64,000 nt of DNA from Bacteroidota bacterium (GTDB taxonomy: Bacteria > Bacteroidota > Bacteroidia > Bacteroidales > UBA4417): assembly GCA_013376995.1 (NCBI GenBank), contig JACAAZ010000001.1:109486-173485 (forward strand), in the 5' to 3' direction. Shown piece by piece: positions 15,356-24,868 of the stretch. Numbering within the stretch: position 1 is the stretch's first letter; every line of letters starts with the position of its first letter. The position numbers were made by a program, and so were the translations under genes. The notes under the pieces were generated by a model, which was given only the letters and a program-made list of their open reading frames with translations, was not told where the DNA came from and searched no databases.

Positions 15356-16687
15356 TTAAGAAACAGGATGATGTTCTTTAAACATCTTCAGCCTGTATTC
15401 GAGATCCGGGAATTGAGTTCTGCTGACAAGCGATACGCAGGCCCGCAATCCTTCGGAATGTTCACTGCCGGTTATGGAAAGTGAGATGGCGCTGATACCA
15501 TAATACAGTAATTCCTCAATCAGATCCGGCCCATCGAAACCGGGGTACATGATTGTGAAGTAGAAACCGTCCGCAATAGGCTGGTCGATGTCTTTATCAT
15601 ATACAATGTGGAAGCCGTTGTCGGTAAAGAGTTTCTTCATAATCTTGGCTTTCTCGCCATATTCTCTTACATCATTGACAAAGTTGAAACGGCCTTCATT
15701 TGCAGCTTTCAGAATTGCAGCCAGGGCATATTGAGCAGAATGTGCAGTCCCTGAACTCAATGAATATACTGTCCCAAAAATCATGGCCCGACCAAAAATG
15801 TCACTGCTGTAATACCTGAGCAGGTCGCGTGACTGCCTCTGGAATAAGCTGTCGCTGATCACCATCATTCCAATTCGCTGACCTGCATAAGAAAATGCTT
15901 TGGAACTGGAAATGAAAAGGATATAGTTGTCAGTGTACTTTGCAACCGTAGGCTGGAAAGGAGGCACTCCCGGTTTGCTGTAATCCTTTCGGAAATCCAT
16001 GCCGAAGTAAGCAAGATCTTCCAGGATTACGACATTATATTGGTTTGCAAGGTCGCCAATGATCTTCAGTTCTTCGTCCGTGAAACAAATCCAGGAAGGA
16101 TTATTTGGATTTGAATAGAGCACGGAATGGATATTCCCCATGCTGAAGAAACTCTCCAGTTTAGCGCGCAAAGCTTCACCCCTGTAATTGTATACATCGA
16201 ATGAGGCAAACTTCTGGCCCAGAACCCTGTGTTGTTGTTTGTGTACCGGGAAGCCAGGATCAATAAATAAAGTAGTGTCCTTCTTGGCATCCATACGGGC
16301 AAGGGTAAGAAATGCGGCAAAACCGCCCTGCATGGAACCAACGGTCGGGATACATCCCTCCGGCTTTACATCTACGTCCAGGAAATTCTTGACAAATTTT
16401 GAGACCTCCTGTTTCAGCATTGGTATCCCGTCAATATCAGGATAAATGGCAGCAACCCCTCTTCTAAGCGCTTCTATTTCTGCTTCGGTCCCCACAGCAG
16501 CTGGTGGTAATCCCGGAACCCCCATCTCCATCCGTATGAATTTTTTTCCACTCGCTTTTTCAATATTATCGACAAGCCGTTTGATTTCCCTGATTGTAGC
16601 TTTTCCTACAACAGGGACGTTTAACTCTTCGATTTGCTGGCTGACTATATCAAAGTCAATCGGGGTGTTTCTGGAGGTCGTTTGCAT
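15356..16687 (-). CDS. Class I/II pyridoxal-phosphate aminotransferase
   Basis: 443 residues from ATG 16687; a TTG 17 codons upstream is weaker. Fold-type I aminotransferase: GVPGLPP near 53, SNPNNPSWICFT, LEDLAYFGMDF and the PLP lysine in SSSKAFSYAGQRIGMM. The N-terminus and overall length are a little longer than typical aspartate aminotransferases. It could supply 2-oxoacids from amino acids to the adjacent KOR enzyme, an inference from position. A terminator follows, and korD starts downstream from its own promoter. The substrate cannot be read from sequence. Confidence 0.88.
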   Translation of the reverse strand: MQTTSRNTPIDFDIVSQQIEELNVPVVGKATIREIKRLVDNIEKASGKKFIRMEMGVPGLPPAAVGTEAEIEALRRGVAAIYPDIDGIPMLKQEVSKFVKNFLDVDVKPEGCIPTVGSMQGGFAAFLTLARMDAKKDTTLFIDPGFPVHKQQHRVLGQKFASFDVYNYRGEALRAKLESFFSMGNIHSVLYSNPNNPSWICFTDEELKIIGDLANQYNVVILEDLAYFGMDFRKDYSKPGVPPFQPTVAKYTDNYILFISSSKAFSYAGQRIGMMVISDSLFQRQSRDLLRYYSSDIFGRAMIFGTVYSLSSGTAHSAQYALAAILKAANEGRFNFVNDVREYGEKAKIMKKLFTDNGFHIVYDKDIDQPIADGFYFTIMYPGFDGPDLIEELLYYGISAISLSITGSEHSEGLRACVSLVSRTQFPDLEYRLKMFKEHHPVS

Positions 16688-16895
16688 CTGAAAATCAATT
16701 AATTTGAGGGGAATCCCAAAGGGGTGAATTTGATGCAAAGATTAGCATTTGGAATCAGATGGAAAAACAATTTCACGTGTTTTTATTAGGATTTTTTGAA
16801 TTTAGAATGATTATAATCAGTAAAACACGTAAGCCTAAGTTGGGCTCATTTTTTTCCAAAATGAAAGAAAAAATAATGCTTAAAATAGCTGCCAG

Positions 16896-17690
16896 TTAGT
16901 GGCTGGAAAAGATCCATAAAAATCCTACCAGTATGGCAAGTCCGGCACCTGAATAGGTAAACCATTTAAGGAAAAGCACCTTATCTCGTATGAAAGATTG
17001 AAAAGCTACCACTCCAAGGATAAATGCGAATAACACCATGGTCAGGATGGTTCCGATGGCAAATGCTGCTACATAAATGATGGTCGCCGTTTGATCCGGA
17101 AGCAGCAGGGAAGGAAGAAGGGCAAAAAGGTGGCTGAACCCGGCTAACCCATGAACTATTCCTACTAACAAAGCGGTGAGAATATTATGCTTACTCCCAT
17201 TCTGATGATCATGCTGTTCATGTTCATGATTATGGGAATGAGGATGCGGATGGGAAAGAAGCTGGGATTGTGGATGAACATGAGGATGTGAATGGTCCGG
17301 AGAATAGGTATACGAGCTTTCATGTGTATGCCTGTGTATATGAGCGTACAAATGCGGTGTCGTATGAAAATGGGAATGTGGAAGATTATTTGGATGATTG
17401 TGCTTCAGCCTCATGCGGAGTAAAGCCCATAATCCAATGGCTATCAGTAGCACACCGATGAAGGTTTCACTATGCCGGGAAATGGCATCGAATGGAATGA
17501 ATTCCTTAAAAAAAATGAATAATAAACCAAGGAAGAGCATTCCAATTGTATGCCCGATTCCCCATGCAAAGCCAACGGCCCAGGACTTCTTCCTGCTGCT
17601 TATGGCAAGAGGAGTAACCGCTGCCATATGGTCAGGGCCTGTTACTACATGCGCTATACTTGCCAGGAAGCCACTCAGAAATGTGATCAT
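16896..17690 (-). CDS. NicO/HupE-like nickel transporter with histidine-rich loop
   Basis: 264 residues from ATG 17690 (MITFLSGFLASIAHVVTGPDHMAAV); the frame is open to ATG 17759, which would leave two bases before the hypF frame and adds residues unlike the family. Membrane protein with about six helices and the metal motifs HVVTGPDHMAAVTPL, GIGHTIG and GIVHGLAGFSH. A cytoplasmic or periplasmic loop of about 75 residues (about 95-170) is packed with His. Members of this family move Ni2+ or Co2+. Being divergent from hypF, it most likely imports nickel for the hydrogenase. Confidence 0.85.
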   Translation of the reverse strand: MITFLSGFLASIAHVVTGPDHMAAVTPLAISSRKKSWAVGFAWGIGHTIGMLFLGLLFIFFKEFIPFDAISRHSETFIGVLLIAIGLWALLRMRLKHNHPNNLPHSHFHTTPHLYAHIHRHTHESSYTYSPDHSHPHVHPQSQLLSHPHPHSHNHEHEQHDHQNGSKHNILTALLVGIVHGLAGFSHLFALLPSLLLPDQTATIIYVAAFAIGTILTMVLFAFILGVVAFQSFIRDKVLFLKWFTYSGAGLAILVGFLWIFSSH

Positions 17691-17767
17691 ATCAAAAAAT
17701 CTAATACTAATATAGAAAGCAATATGCATATCTTTACATATCTTCAAAAATAAAGGCATATTTGGTA

Positions 17768-20098
17768 ATGCGCACAGTTCAGATTTATGTCAGCGGCCTG
17801 GTTCAGGGGGTAGGTTTCCGCCCTTTTGTGAACAGGCTTGCAGAACATTACAATTTGAAAGGCTGGGTGCAAAATACCAATGAAAATGTACGTATCCGGA
17901 TCACAGCAGATGCACCTAAAATAGATTCTTTCACCAGAGATTTGAAATCCAAAGCTCCTGTTGCCTCCATCATTCGCGAAATCAGGGTTGAGAACCTGGA
18001 AACAGAGATCTTCCAGGATTTTACCATACTGAAAAGTGACGACCTTTCTGAAGAAATCACTGATATTAGCCCGGATATCGCTGTCTGTCCTGATTGCGTG
18101 GAAGATATTAGCCAATTAGGCATGAGGGAGGATTATGCTTTTGTGAACTGCACCAATTGCGGTCCCCGCTTTACTATTGTCAGGGATCTGCCCTATGACC
18201 GTGACCGGACAACCATGCATGCTTTCCGTATGTGCCCGGATTGTGAAACAGAATATCATGATATCCGTGATCGCAGGTATCATGCTCAGCCAACTGCCTG
18301 CAAGGTATGTGGCCCATGCTTTGAATGGCAGGATAAAAAAGGTTTAGAGGCAATTTCCGACAGTGAGGTCATTGAATTGACTGCTGCTAAGATTGATAAT
18401 GGAGGCATTGTCATGATGAAAGGCCTTGGAGGATTTCACCTGGCATGCAATGCCTTCAACCAGGAGGCGGTTAATAAATTACGAGAAATCAAGAACAGGG
18501 ATGCCAAGCCATTTGCCCTTATGTTCAGGGATATGGAATCAATTGAGGAATATGCTCAAGTCAGTGATATTGAAAAAATATCCCTGCTATCCTTTCGGCG
18601 GCCAATAGTTTTATTGTATGCCAGGTTTAAAGATGGGCATGTGGATGGACATATTAGTCAACCTATGGCGCAAGGCATTAATTCGGGCTTGAACCTTCAG
18701 GGGATCATGCTTCCTTACCTGCCTTTTCACTACTTGTTATTTGACAAGCTAAAAACCCGCGCTATTGTTTTAACCAGCGGTAACCTGAGTTCTGAGCCGA
18801 TCATCATTGATAATGACCTTGCTATCCAGACATTCGCTGAAAAGACGGATGCAATATTGACACATAACCGTGAGATATTTAATCGTACGGATGATTCCGT
18901 TGTTCGAATAATAGGAGGGAAGGAAAGGCTGTTACGCCGGTCGAGGGGGTATGTTCCCGAACCAGTAATGCATTCTTCAAACGCAGATGGAATCATAGCC
19001 TTTGGAGCCGAGCTTTCAAACTGCTTTGCCGTTGGAAAAGGATCTAAGGTGATTCTCAGCCAGCATATCGGCGATCTGAAAGAAGCAGAAACCCTGGAAT
19101 TCTACGAGCAAACCCTAAAGAAGTTCATTGGCCTCTTCCGCATTAAACCTTCCCTGCTGGCTGTGGATATGCATCCTGACTATGTATCTACCCGCCTGGC
19201 TTCAAAATACCAGGGTATTCCTGTTACGCAAATCCAGCATCATCACGCCCATATCGCTTCCTGCATGGCAGAGCATCAATTGGAAGGGCCTGTTATAGGT
19301 GTTGCATTGGATGGTACAGGATACGGAACTGATGGGAATATCTGGGGTGGTGAGATACTGAAATGTGACCTACTCGATTTTTCCAGGCTGAGCCATATCA
19401 GCTACATTCCCTTGCCTGGAGGCGATCTTGCAAATGAAGAACCCTGGCGGGTTGCGATATCGTACCTCTATAAAATTTATGGCAGGGATTTTCTTTCAAT
19501 GAACCTTCCTTTTCTTATGGGCCTGGATCGGGAGAAAGTGGAAGGCTTACTGAACATGATCAAACGGAATATAAATTCGCCACTCTCTTCAGGGGCTGGA
19601 AGATTATTCGATGCAGTAGCTTCCTTGCTTGGTCTCTGCCAGGTGGCTGCTTTCTCAGCCCAGGGGCCAATGTTGCTTGAATCAATGGTCGACGCCTCCA
19701 TTTTACCAATGCCCGGACAAAAACAAGGTGTCGCTGAATTTGAGCCATACTTCTGCAATATTGAGACAACTGTTATGGCTGAAGATCTCATTGAAGGTGT
19801 GGTCAATGACCTACTTAACGGGAAGAGCGAGGCATACATTTCAACCCGTTTTCATAGTTCATTTATTTCGGCTATCTTTGAGAAAGTAAAGCTTCTGTGC
19901 CGGCAGGAAAACCTTCCTGTGGTTGTGCTTTCAGGAGGAGTATTCCAGAACAGGTATGTCCTGGAAGGTCTGACTTATCTTCTTGAAAGAGAGCAGATCA
20001 ATGTATATTCACAACAGGCTGTCCCTTCAAACGACGGGGGGATTGCTTTAGGACAAATCGCCATCGCGGCAAAACGTAGACAATCAGGATGTGTTTAG
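17768..20098 (+). CDS. hypF: Hydrogenase maturation carbamoyltransferase HypF
   Basis: 776 residues from ATG 17768. Domains in order: acylphosphatase-like (1-90, GLVQGVGFRPFV), two zinc-finger pairs (CPDC and CTNCG near 108-135; CPDC and CKVCG near 158-185), a YrdC-like domain (MMKGLGGFHLACNA) and a Kae1-like domain with QHHHAHIASCMAEH and VLSGGVFQNRY. HypF makes thiocarbamate on HypE from carbamoyl phosphate, the source of the cyanide ligands. It overlaps hypC by 10 bases. First gene of hypFCDEAB. Confidence 0.97.
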   Translation: MRTVQIYVSGLVQGVGFRPFVNRLAEHYNLKGWVQNTNENVRIRITADAPKIDSFTRDLKSKAPVASIIREIRVENLETEIFQDFTILKSDDLSEEITDISPDIAVCPDCVEDISQLGMREDYAFVNCTNCGPRFTIVRDLPYDRDRTTMHAFRMCPDCETEYHDIRDRRYHAQPTACKVCGPCFEWQDKKGLEAISDSEVIELTAAKIDNGGIVMMKGLGGFHLACNAFNQEAVNKLREIKNRDAKPFALMFRDMESIEEYAQVSDIEKISLLSFRRPIVLLYARFKDGHVDGHISQPMAQGINSGLNLQGIMLPYLPFHYLLFDKLKTRAIVLTSGNLSSEPIIIDNDLAIQTFAEKTDAILTHNREIFNRTDDSVVRIIGGKERLLRRSRGYVPEPVMHSSNADGIIAFGAELSNCFAVGKGSKVILSQHIGDLKEAETLEFYEQTLKKFIGLFRIKPSLLAVDMHPDYVSTRLASKYQGIPVTQIQHHHAHIASCMAEHQLEGPVIGVALDGTGYGTDGNIWGGEILKCDLLDFSRLSHISYIPLPGGDLANEEPWRVAISYLYKIYGRDFLSMNLPFLMGLDREKVEGLLNMIKRNINSPLSSGAGRLFDAVASLLGLCQVAAFSAQGPMLLESMVDASILPMPGQKQGVAEFEPYFCNIETTVMAEDLIEGVVNDLLNGKSEAYISTRFHSSFISAIFEKVKLLCRQENLPVVVLSGGVFQNRYVLEGLTYLLEREQINVYSQQAVPSNDGGIALGQIAIAAKRRQSGCV

Positions 20099-20313
20099 CT
20101 GTACCTGCAAAAGTAATTTCTGTAGAATATCCCTTTGCGCTTGTCAGCGTTGAGGATGTTGAATACCGGGCAAGTATCATGCTGCTTGAAAATGTTCAGA
20201 TCGGAGAGTATGTGATGATGCATGCCGGTTTTGCAATTGAAAAGGTGAATCAGCAGGAAGCTGAAGAAACGCTGAGATTGCTGAATGAGGTGGATAAACA
20301 CAGTATCAAGTAG
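20089..20313 (+). CDS. hypC: Hydrogenase maturation chaperone HypC
   Basis: 74 residues. It starts MCLAVPAKV; the N-terminal Cys2 (exposed after Met removal) is the essential residue that holds the Fe(CN)2CO unit with HypD and delivers it to the large subunit. Length and internal VEYRASIMLLENVQIGEYVMMHAGFAI pattern are standard. Only one HypC/HybG-type chaperone was found, consistent with a single functional [NiFe]-hydrogenase in the window. Confidence 0.95.
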   Translation: MCLAVPAKVISVEYPFALVSVEDVEYRASIMLLENVQIGEYVMMHAGFAIEKVNQQEAEETLRLLNEVDKHSIK

Positions 20314-20319
20314 GAGCCG

Positions 20320-21399
20320 ATGAAGTTCGTAGATGAATATCGTTCAAAGGGATTGATCTACTCGCTTGCGGAGCAAATCAGAAAAATTTCCACTAAGGAA
20401 ATCTGCCTGATGGAAGTCTGTGGTGGTCACACCATGGCAATCCACCGTTTTGGGCTTCATTCCCTGCTTCCGGCCAACATTCACCTGCTCTCGGGGCCAG
20501 GATGCCCGGTTTGTGTTACAGGCATTGGATTTATCGACAAGGCAATTGCCTATGCTCAATTACCCGGAGTCATTATTACTACTTATGGAGACCTGATCCG
20601 CGTGCCGGGGACAGAAGGTTCCCTTGAGAAATCAAAGGCCTTAGGTGCAGATGTTAGAATAGTTTATTCTGCATTGGATGCTGTGGAAATTGCAAGGTTT
20701 AATCCTGACCGGCAGGTTATATTTCTTGGGATTGGCTTCGAGACTACCACGCCAGCCACTGCTGCTGCTATTTTTCATGCCAATGAATCCGGGCTCAATA
20801 ATTTCCTTGTACTTAGTGCTCATAAACTGATGCCCCCGGTGATGAAAGCGCTGGTGGATGATAAGCTAAAACTGGATGGATTTATAGCCCCAGGGCATGT
20901 TACAGCTATCACGGGTTCTGATATGTATAATTTCCTGAGCGAAGAATACAAGTTGGGAGTTGTGGTTGCAGGTTTCGAACCAACCGATATTCTTCAATCC
21001 ATCCTGATACTTGTACATCAGTTTGAAGAAGGAAAACCCGCTGTTGAAATTCAGTATAACCGGGTTGTTAAGCCTGAAGGAAATGTAAAAGCCCGGGAAT
21101 TGGTTAACTCCATCTTTGAAAGCTGTGATGATAGCTGGAGGGGCCTGGGGATGATTCCTTTCAGCGGATTGAAGATCCGTGAAGCATTCGGTACATTTGA
21201 TGCTGATAAGCAACTCCGGATTGATTCCCCGGTTTCCCGGGAACCAAAAGGATGTATCTGTGGGTCCATTCTTAGAGGATTGAAAAAACCTACAAATTGT
21301 GCTCTCTTTGGTGATACATGTACACCTTCGAATCCAGTCGGTGCCTGTATGGTATCAGGCGAAGGAACTTGTGCAACATTCTACAAATACCGCTCATGA
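20320..21399 (+). CDS. hypD: Hydrogenase maturation protein HypD
   Basis: 359 residues. It carries the invariant MEVCGGHTMAIHRFG, GPGCPVCVT, GFETTTPATA and GHVTAITG motifs, and a C-terminal [4Fe-4S] region with CICG, NCALFG, CTPSNPVGACMVS and EGTCATFYKY. HypD assembles the Fe(CN)2CO group with HypC and HypE. It starts six bases after hypC and its stop overlaps the hypE start (ATGA). Confidence 0.96.
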   Translation: MKFVDEYRSKGLIYSLAEQIRKISTKEICLMEVCGGHTMAIHRFGLHSLLPANIHLLSGPGCPVCVTGIGFIDKAIAYAQLPGVIITTYGDLIRVPGTEGSLEKSKALGADVRIVYSALDAVEIARFNPDRQVIFLGIGFETTTPATAAAIFHANESGLNNFLVLSAHKLMPPVMKALVDDKLKLDGFIAPGHVTAITGSDMYNFLSEEYKLGVVVAGFEPTDILQSILILVHQFEEGKPAVEIQYNRVVKPEGNVKARELVNSIFESCDDSWRGLGMIPFSGLKIREAFGTFDADKQLRIDSPVSREPKGCICGSILRGLKKPTNCALFGDTCTPSNPVGACMVSGEGTCATFYKYRS

Positions 21400-22418
21400 C
21401 AAAAAGCGAGGATACTATACAATTAGCTCATGGTAGCGGGGGATTGATGATGCAGAAATTGCTCGGCGATCTTATATTCCGGGAATTCGGAAACGAAATA
21501 CTGGCGCAGCATTCCGACTCGGCTATCCTTCAGATTGGTGGATCGCAACTGGCTTTTACTACCGATTCTTTCGTGATCGACCCTGTTTTTTTTCCAGGAG
21601 GTGATATCGGGAAACTCGCCGTATGCGGAACGGTCAATGACCTTGCGGTTTGCGGAGCAATTCCACTTTATCTCAGTGTTGCTTTTATTATAGAAGAAGG
21701 TTTCCCTTTGAAGGACTTTGAAACCATTGTCCGATCACTGGCACTTGAGGCAAAAAAAGCCGGGGTCAGGATTGTGACAGGCGATACAAAGGTGGTGAAT
21801 AAGGGAAAATGTGATAAGGTCTTTATCAATACCTCCGGGATAGGCAGATTCAGGGAGGATGGCAGAACACTTGGCGGGACTGCTACTATTACTCCTGGTG
21901 ATAAGATCATACTGTCAGGTACTATCGGGGATCACGGAATGGCCATTTTGAATGCCAGGGAATCCTTCCAGTTCAGATCATCCCTGGTTTCTGACTGCAG
22001 TTGTCTTAATTTCCTGATCCATTCAGTTTTTGATGCCGGATTCCAGCTAAAATTCATGAGAGATCCCACAAGGGGAGGAGTAGCTGCAGTCCTGAATGAA
22101 TTGGCGTCAGAGATTCCTTATGGAATTGAAATTAATGAAGATTCTATTCCCCTGAACCCGAGAGTAAGGGCCATGACCGAACTTTTAGGTTTTGATCCAC
22201 TATCTGTAGCCAACGAAGGAAAAGTTGTAATGATTGTTCCGGAAACTGATGCCCAGGCCATCTTGAAAACCTTGCAGTCCAATGAATCTGGTAAAGATGC
22301 TGCAATCATAGGCGTAATAAGTAATGAACGACCTCATAAAGTGATATTGAATACCTTTTCCGGGGGGAAGAGGTTGATTGATGTGCCTGCCGGAGTTTTG
22401 CTTCCCAGGATTTGTTAA
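21396..22418 (+). CDS. hypE: Hydrogenase maturation protein HypE
   Basis: 340 residues from ATG 21396, a four-base overlap with hypD; upstream in-frame codons lie within hypD and are not HypE-like. Start region IQLAHGSGGLMMQKLL and ATP-binding features TTDSFVIDP and MRDPTRGGVAAVLNE match the PurM-like family. The C-terminus is PRIC, whose last Cys is thiocarbamoylated by HypF and dehydrated to thiocyanate. Both the motif and its terminal position are intact. Confidence 0.96.
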   Translation: MTKSEDTIQLAHGSGGLMMQKLLGDLIFREFGNEILAQHSDSAILQIGGSQLAFTTDSFVIDPVFFPGGDIGKLAVCGTVNDLAVCGAIPLYLSVAFIIEEGFPLKDFETIVRSLALEAKKAGVRIVTGDTKVVNKGKCDKVFINTSGIGRFREDGRTLGGTATITPGDKIILSGTIGDHGMAILNARESFQFRSSLVSDCSCLNFLIHSVFDAGFQLKFMRDPTRGGVAAVLNELASEIPYGIEINEDSIPLNPRVRAMTELLGFDPLSVANEGKVVMIVPETDAQAILKTLQSNESGKDAAIIGVISNERPHKVILNTFSGGKRLIDVPAGVLLPRIC

Positions 22419-22428
22419 CAATTGGAAT

Positions 22429-22770
22429 ATGCATGAACTTTCACTGGCAATGGATGTGGTAGACCTGGTTCTGGGAGAAGCAGAAAAGAAGAAGGTATCC
22501 TCCGTTTTGGAAGTGGAAATTGAAATCGGTGATATTAGCGGTGTTGAATACGAAACTTTCCGGACGGCTATGGAGATCTCAGTGAAAGGTACCCTGCTGG
22601 AATCGACAGTGCTTCAGCTGAACCGGGTCAAAGGCATGGGTAAATGCAGCAATTGCAGCCATGTTTTTGAAATGGAACAAAGAGTTGCACTCTGCCCGCT
22701 TTGCAGCCATTTTGCCGGTAAAATCATCAGCGGCACTGAATTCAGAATTGTATCATTGATCGTCGAATAA
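22429..22770 (+). CDS. hypA: Hydrogenase nickel-insertion protein HypA
   Basis: 113 residues from ATG 22429 (MHELSLAMDVV). The N-terminal MHE binds nickel. The zinc site has two CxxC pairs, CSNC near residue 73 and CPLC near 91. It takes nickel from HypB and inserts it into the large subunit. It begins 10 bases after hypE; the longer open frame starting inside hypE was rejected because the amino-terminal MHE is essential. Confidence 0.95.
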   Translation: MHELSLAMDVVDLVLGEAEKKKVSSVLEVEIEIGDISGVEYETFRTAMEISVKGTLLESTVLQLNRVKGMGKCSNCSHVFEMEQRVALCPLCSHFAGKIISGTEFRIVSLIVE

Positions 22771-22784
22771 TTAATACCAAACAT

Positions 22785-23621
22785 ATGTGTGATACCTGCG
22801 GATGCGGAGAAGAAAACGGATTTACCTTACATACCGGGAAAGATCAGCATACACATGAACATTCCCATGGGGATCAGGCACATTCTCACATGCATTCACA
22901 TGATGATGGGCATACCCACGAACACAGCCATGAGCATTCACACACCCATGCACTTTTTACACGACAGGAAGGCAGAAAAATAGAGTTGAATCTTGATATT
23001 ATGTCGCAGAACAACCTCCTGGCACAAAGGAACAGGAGATATTTTGAAGGACGCGGCATATTCTGCCTCAATATAGTCAGTTCACCGGGCTCGGGCAAGA
23101 CCAGCATCCTTGAAAAAACCATTCCGGCTCTTAAAGATAAATTTCCGGTATCCATTATCGAAGGGGATCAGCAAACACAACAGGATGCTGAACGCATACG
23201 GAAATCCGGTGCACCGGTTGTTCAGATCAATACCGGGACGGGTTGCCACCTCGATGCTAACATGATCCGTTCGGCTTATTCAGCCCTTAATCCAGGTGAA
23301 GGGTCTGTTTTAATCATTGAAAACGTTGGGAACCTGGTTTGTCCCGCCCTTTTTGACCTGGGTGAGCAAAAACGCGTAGTGGTAATCAGTGTGACCGAAG
23401 GCGAAGATAAGCCCCTGAAATATCCCTACATGTTCCAGTCATCTGATCTTTGCCTGATCAACAAGATTGACCTGCTTCCATATGTAGATTTCGATATTGA
23501 CAAGGTGATTGAATATGCTAAAAGCCTGAAACCCGGGCTGGAATTCATTAAAATATCTGCCAGGACAGGGGAAGGAATGCAGGATTGGTTTGACTGGATC
23601 AGTAAAAACCGCCAGGTTTAG
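22785..23621 (+). CDS. hypB: Hydrogenase nickel GTPase HypB with histidine-rich N-terminus
   Basis: 278 residues. The start MCDTCGCG is the high-affinity nickel motif CxxCGC. Residues about 16-57 hold about 17 histidines, a nickel store seen in some HypB. The GTPase domain has P-loop GSGKTS near 102-107, EGDQQTQQD, ENVGNLVCPA and NKIDLLPY. It supplies nickel to HypA. The stop overlaps the stop of the opposite-strand protease gene. Together with the His-rich transporter it suggests adaptation to scarce or fluctuating nickel. Confidence 0.96.
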   Translation: MCDTCGCGEENGFTLHTGKDQHTHEHSHGDQAHSHMHSHDDGHTHEHSHEHSHTHALFTRQEGRKIELNLDIMSQNNLLAQRNRRYFEGRGIFCLNIVSSPGSGKTSILEKTIPALKDKFPVSIIEGDQQTQQDAERIRKSGAPVVQINTGTGCHLDANMIRSAYSALNPGEGSVLIIENVGNLVCPALFDLGEQKRVVVISVTEGEDKPLKYPYMFQSSDLCLINKIDLLPYVDFDIDKVIEYAKSLKPGLEFIKISARTGEGMQDWFDWISKNRQV

Positions 23622-24082
23622 GTCAAAGAGGAAAGGCAATTCTCAACCAGTTCCCGGATAGCTTTCACTGCAACCGGAATCGCTTTTTCTGCTTCGGGTG
23701 AAACAGTCATTCCTAAATCCTGGAAATCGCTTATCGAAATGGCGACCAGGTAAAATTCAGGACGGTTGCCCTGCAGGCAGGTTGCATCCAGAAGATCTTT
23801 CAGTCCAATTTCATGGGCGCTGAGTTGCTTTGGAAAATCTGCTGCATATTTCGGATTCAGAACCCTGACATTTCCTACAGGATACTCATCAAGAGATGCA
23901 TCTACCACTATAACAATGGGATAATCCTGTATAAACCCCATAAGGTGAAATCCTGCAGTGCCGCCATCCATCAGGTCTGCTCCCTCAATGCCCTGTTTTT
24001 CCAGTTCATTTACTACCCGAATTCCAATTCCCTCATCATTCAGAAGGAGATTTCCAATTCCCAGGATCAATATTTTGTTCAT
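23618..24082 (-). CDS. hyaD: Hydrogenase maturation endopeptidase (HyaD/HybD/HupD family)
   Basis: 154 residues from ATG 24082 (MNKILILGIGN); upstream residues in the open frame run into a terminator hairpin and are not family-like. GIGNLLLNDEGIGIRVV contains Glu17, which contacts nickel; LMDGGTAG and SAHEIGL carry the other ligands. It cleaves the C-terminal tail of the large subunit after nickel insertion. It is the last gene of the hya group but a strong terminator lies between hyaC and this gene, so it may be made at a lower level. Confidence 0.93.
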   Translation of the reverse strand: MNKILILGIGNLLLNDEGIGIRVVNELEKQGIEGADLMDGGTAGFHLMGFIQDYPIVIVVDASLDEYPVGNVRVLNPKYAADFPKQLSAHEIGLKDLLDATCLQGNRPEFYLVAISISDFQDLGMTVSPEAEKAIPVAVKAIRELVENCLSSLT

Positions 24083-24089
24083 ACTTTCT

Positions 24090-24123
24090 ATAAAAAGTTG
24101 GGGCATCCCATGAATGCCCCAAC
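24090..24123 (-). terminator. Rho-independent terminator between hyaC and hyaD
   Basis: On the minus strand GTTGGGGCAT pairs perfectly with ATGCCCCAAC over a 7-base loop and is followed by TTTTTATAG. It lies 27 bases past the hyaC stop and directly ahead of hyaD. Confidence 0.85.
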
Positions 24124-24149
24124 TCAAAATTAACAATAAATCTTATTTC

Positions 24150-24866
24150 TTAGCTCTTCTGCGATTCTTCCTGCAGATCATGCCTTTCAACTACATCTTC
24201 TTCGATGAATTTCCAACCCCCAATCATGGATGATGTGACTCCCCGGCGTTCGATGTAATCGTGGTAAAAAACCAGGTAAACATGCACCAATGCAAATACT
24301 ATAAAGCCCCACATCAGGATATGATGTAGCTGCCTGGCCTGCATATCTCCTCCAAGCAAGGGAACCACCCAGGCAAAAAGTTTAGGCAGGAAAGCTTTGC
24401 TCATGGCTGAATACATTCCGAAACCGGTAAGGCACTGAAGGAGGAAGATCAGAAAGGTGATAAAATAAATCAGGCTCGCCAGCGCATTATGCCCAATGGA
24501 GTCGATCCGCTTATGGGTTAACTGCAGGATGTCCACTTTTATCACGTCCATTATTTCTTTCCATTGGCTCCTTTTCAAAGGAATGAAATTATACCAGCGG
24601 GCAAATTCATTCCCTGCGAAGCCCCAATAGATGCGGAATACGAAATTGAAGAAGAAAAGAAAGGCTGCCACAAAATGAACGAATCGTACTGTGCCGAACC
24701 AATAGTTGTAATAGGCCTCGGTTCCTTTCATAAAGGCAAGGGGCTTACCAATGATGTAGCCGGTAATACAAAGTGCAACAACACAAAGAGCATTCACCCA
24801 GTGATAAACCCTAACAGGTAGTTCCCAGACATGAACCTCACGCATAGGGATTGTTCTGCTTCTCAT
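24150..24866 (-). CDS. hyaC: Ni/Fe-hydrogenase b-type cytochrome subunit
   Basis: 238 residues with four membrane helices. Candidate haem ligands are His in VYHWVNALCVV (about residue 22), FVHFVAAF (about 64), and the pair in ARQLHHILMWG and ALVHVYLVFYHDY in the last helix. This is the HyaC/HupC family that anchors periplasmic group 1 hydrogenases and passes electrons to quinone. It is adjacent to hyaB (two bases between them), as in the usual order small, large, cytochrome. Confidence 0.95.
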   Translation of the reverse strand: MRSRTIPMREVHVWELPVRVYHWVNALCVVALCITGYIIGKPLAFMKGTEAYYNYWFGTVRFVHFVAAFLFFFNFVFRIYWGFAGNEFARWYNFIPLKRSQWKEIMDVIKVDILQLTHKRIDSIGHNALASLIYFITFLIFLLQCLTGFGMYSAMSKAFLPKLFAWVVPLLGGDMQARQLHHILMWGFIVFALVHVYLVFYHDYIERRGVTSSMIGGWKFIEEDVVERHDLQEESQKS

Positions 24867-24868
24867 AG

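Noticed and set aside
17691..17759. Extended start of the nickel transporter at 17759
   Set aside because: It would almost touch hypF, leaves no room for divergent promoters and adds a stretch absent from relatives.
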